Below, one piece after another: positions 32,525 to 32,609 of a DNA stretch of 32,609 bases. Made by a program: the position numbers and the translations under genes. The stretch is from NCBI GenBank assembly GCA_904420125.1, contig CAJFUK010000030.1:1-32609 (forward strand). The letters run 5' to 3'. How positions within the stretch are numbered: position 1 is the first letter of the stretch; each line of letters starts with the position of its first letter. Under the pieces are notes generated by a model. That model was not told where the DNA came from, searched no databases, and was given only the letters and a program-made list of their open reading frames with translations. The DNA is from Candidatus Falkowella caecavicola. GTDB lineage: Bacteria > Bacillota > Clostridia > Oscillospirales > Ruminococcaceae.

Positions 32525-32609
32525 GGTAGTGTCAAATGAGTTATGAAAAAATGGAGCCTAAGAAATAGGCTCAGATTGAACCTTGAAAATCGCAGATATG
32601 ATGTTTGAT
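32525..32609 (+). mobile_element. Terminus of an insertion sequence, right window edge
   Basis: Bases 32525-32606 are the exact reverse complement of 1-82, starting GGTAGTGTCAAATGAG and carrying the same internal hairpin (GAGCCTA/TAGGCTC, 32554-32572). The identical element end therefore points outward at both window edges. The transposase is off the window. Confidence 0.65.

Noticed and set aside
1-32609. Composite transposon bounded by inverted IS ends
   Set aside because: The interior contains single-copy essential genes (rpoD, dnaG, rpmE, glyA) in normal chromosomal order, so a contig break at repeated elements is more likely.
1-32609. CRISPR arrays, rRNA or tRNA genes
   Set aside because: No regularly spaced repeats, rRNA signatures or tRNA cloverleaf/TTCRA motifs were found on reading both strands.

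Overview
The window looks like a complete 32.6 kb contig from a Gram-positive gut-type Clostridia genome, probably Oscillospiraceae/Ruminococcaceae-like. The signs are strong AGGAGG-type ribosome binding sites, sigma-A promoters with 17-18 nt spacers, a dgt-dnaG-rpoD block, a TPM/zinc-ribbon pair and a GntR-controlled sugar operon. Genus cannot be read from the sequence. Both contig ends carry the same 82 bp sequence in inverted orientation. This is best explained as one terminus of a repeated insertion sequence at which assembly stopped, because the interior holds essential housekeeping genes.

Layout. 1-6.3 kb is an accessory region. It holds a coiled-coil protein whose C-terminus runs into the IS end, a DUF308 membrane protein with a GT8 glycosyltransferase, a MarR regulator beside a heavily deleted ABC exporter pseudogene, and a 79-aa protein plus a MepA-type MATE efflux pump. 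Each of those last two genes is preceded by its own copy of a small RNA element that resembles the guanidine-IV (mepA) riboswitch and overlaps a terminator. A clipped cytidylate-kinase-like remnant and a TetR regulator follow.

6.7-13.0 kb is a leftward sugar-phosphate operon. In transcription order it encodes a cupin phosphoglucose isomerase, a type I phosphomannose isomerase with an extra N-terminal region, a GntR/UTRA regulator, a cellulase-like glycoside hydrolase, a second cupin phosphoglucose isomerase and a ROK sugar kinase, possibly followed by a clipped membrane ORF. Its promoter is overlaid by a perfect 42 bp palindrome that also contains the first gene's ribosome binding site. No transporter is present.

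13.2-19.7 kb holds small membrane and envelope genes (DUF378, NERD, P-loop kinase-like, a degenerate LCP-like protein, DUF2726), a 0.9 kb gene-poor stretch, then rpe and an anchored DUF4015-like hydrolase. 19.7-26.9 kb is housekeeping on the plus strand: pgcA, rpmE, a YigZ-family gene, dgt, dnaG and rpoD. 27-32.3 kb is leftward: a GNAT acetyltransferase, TPM and zinc-ribbon membrane proteins, rarA and glyA.

The most interesting parts are the tandem riboswitch-like elements with the small protein and MATE pump, and the palindrome-controlled sugar operon. Family assignments come from motif reading only. No database search was run.
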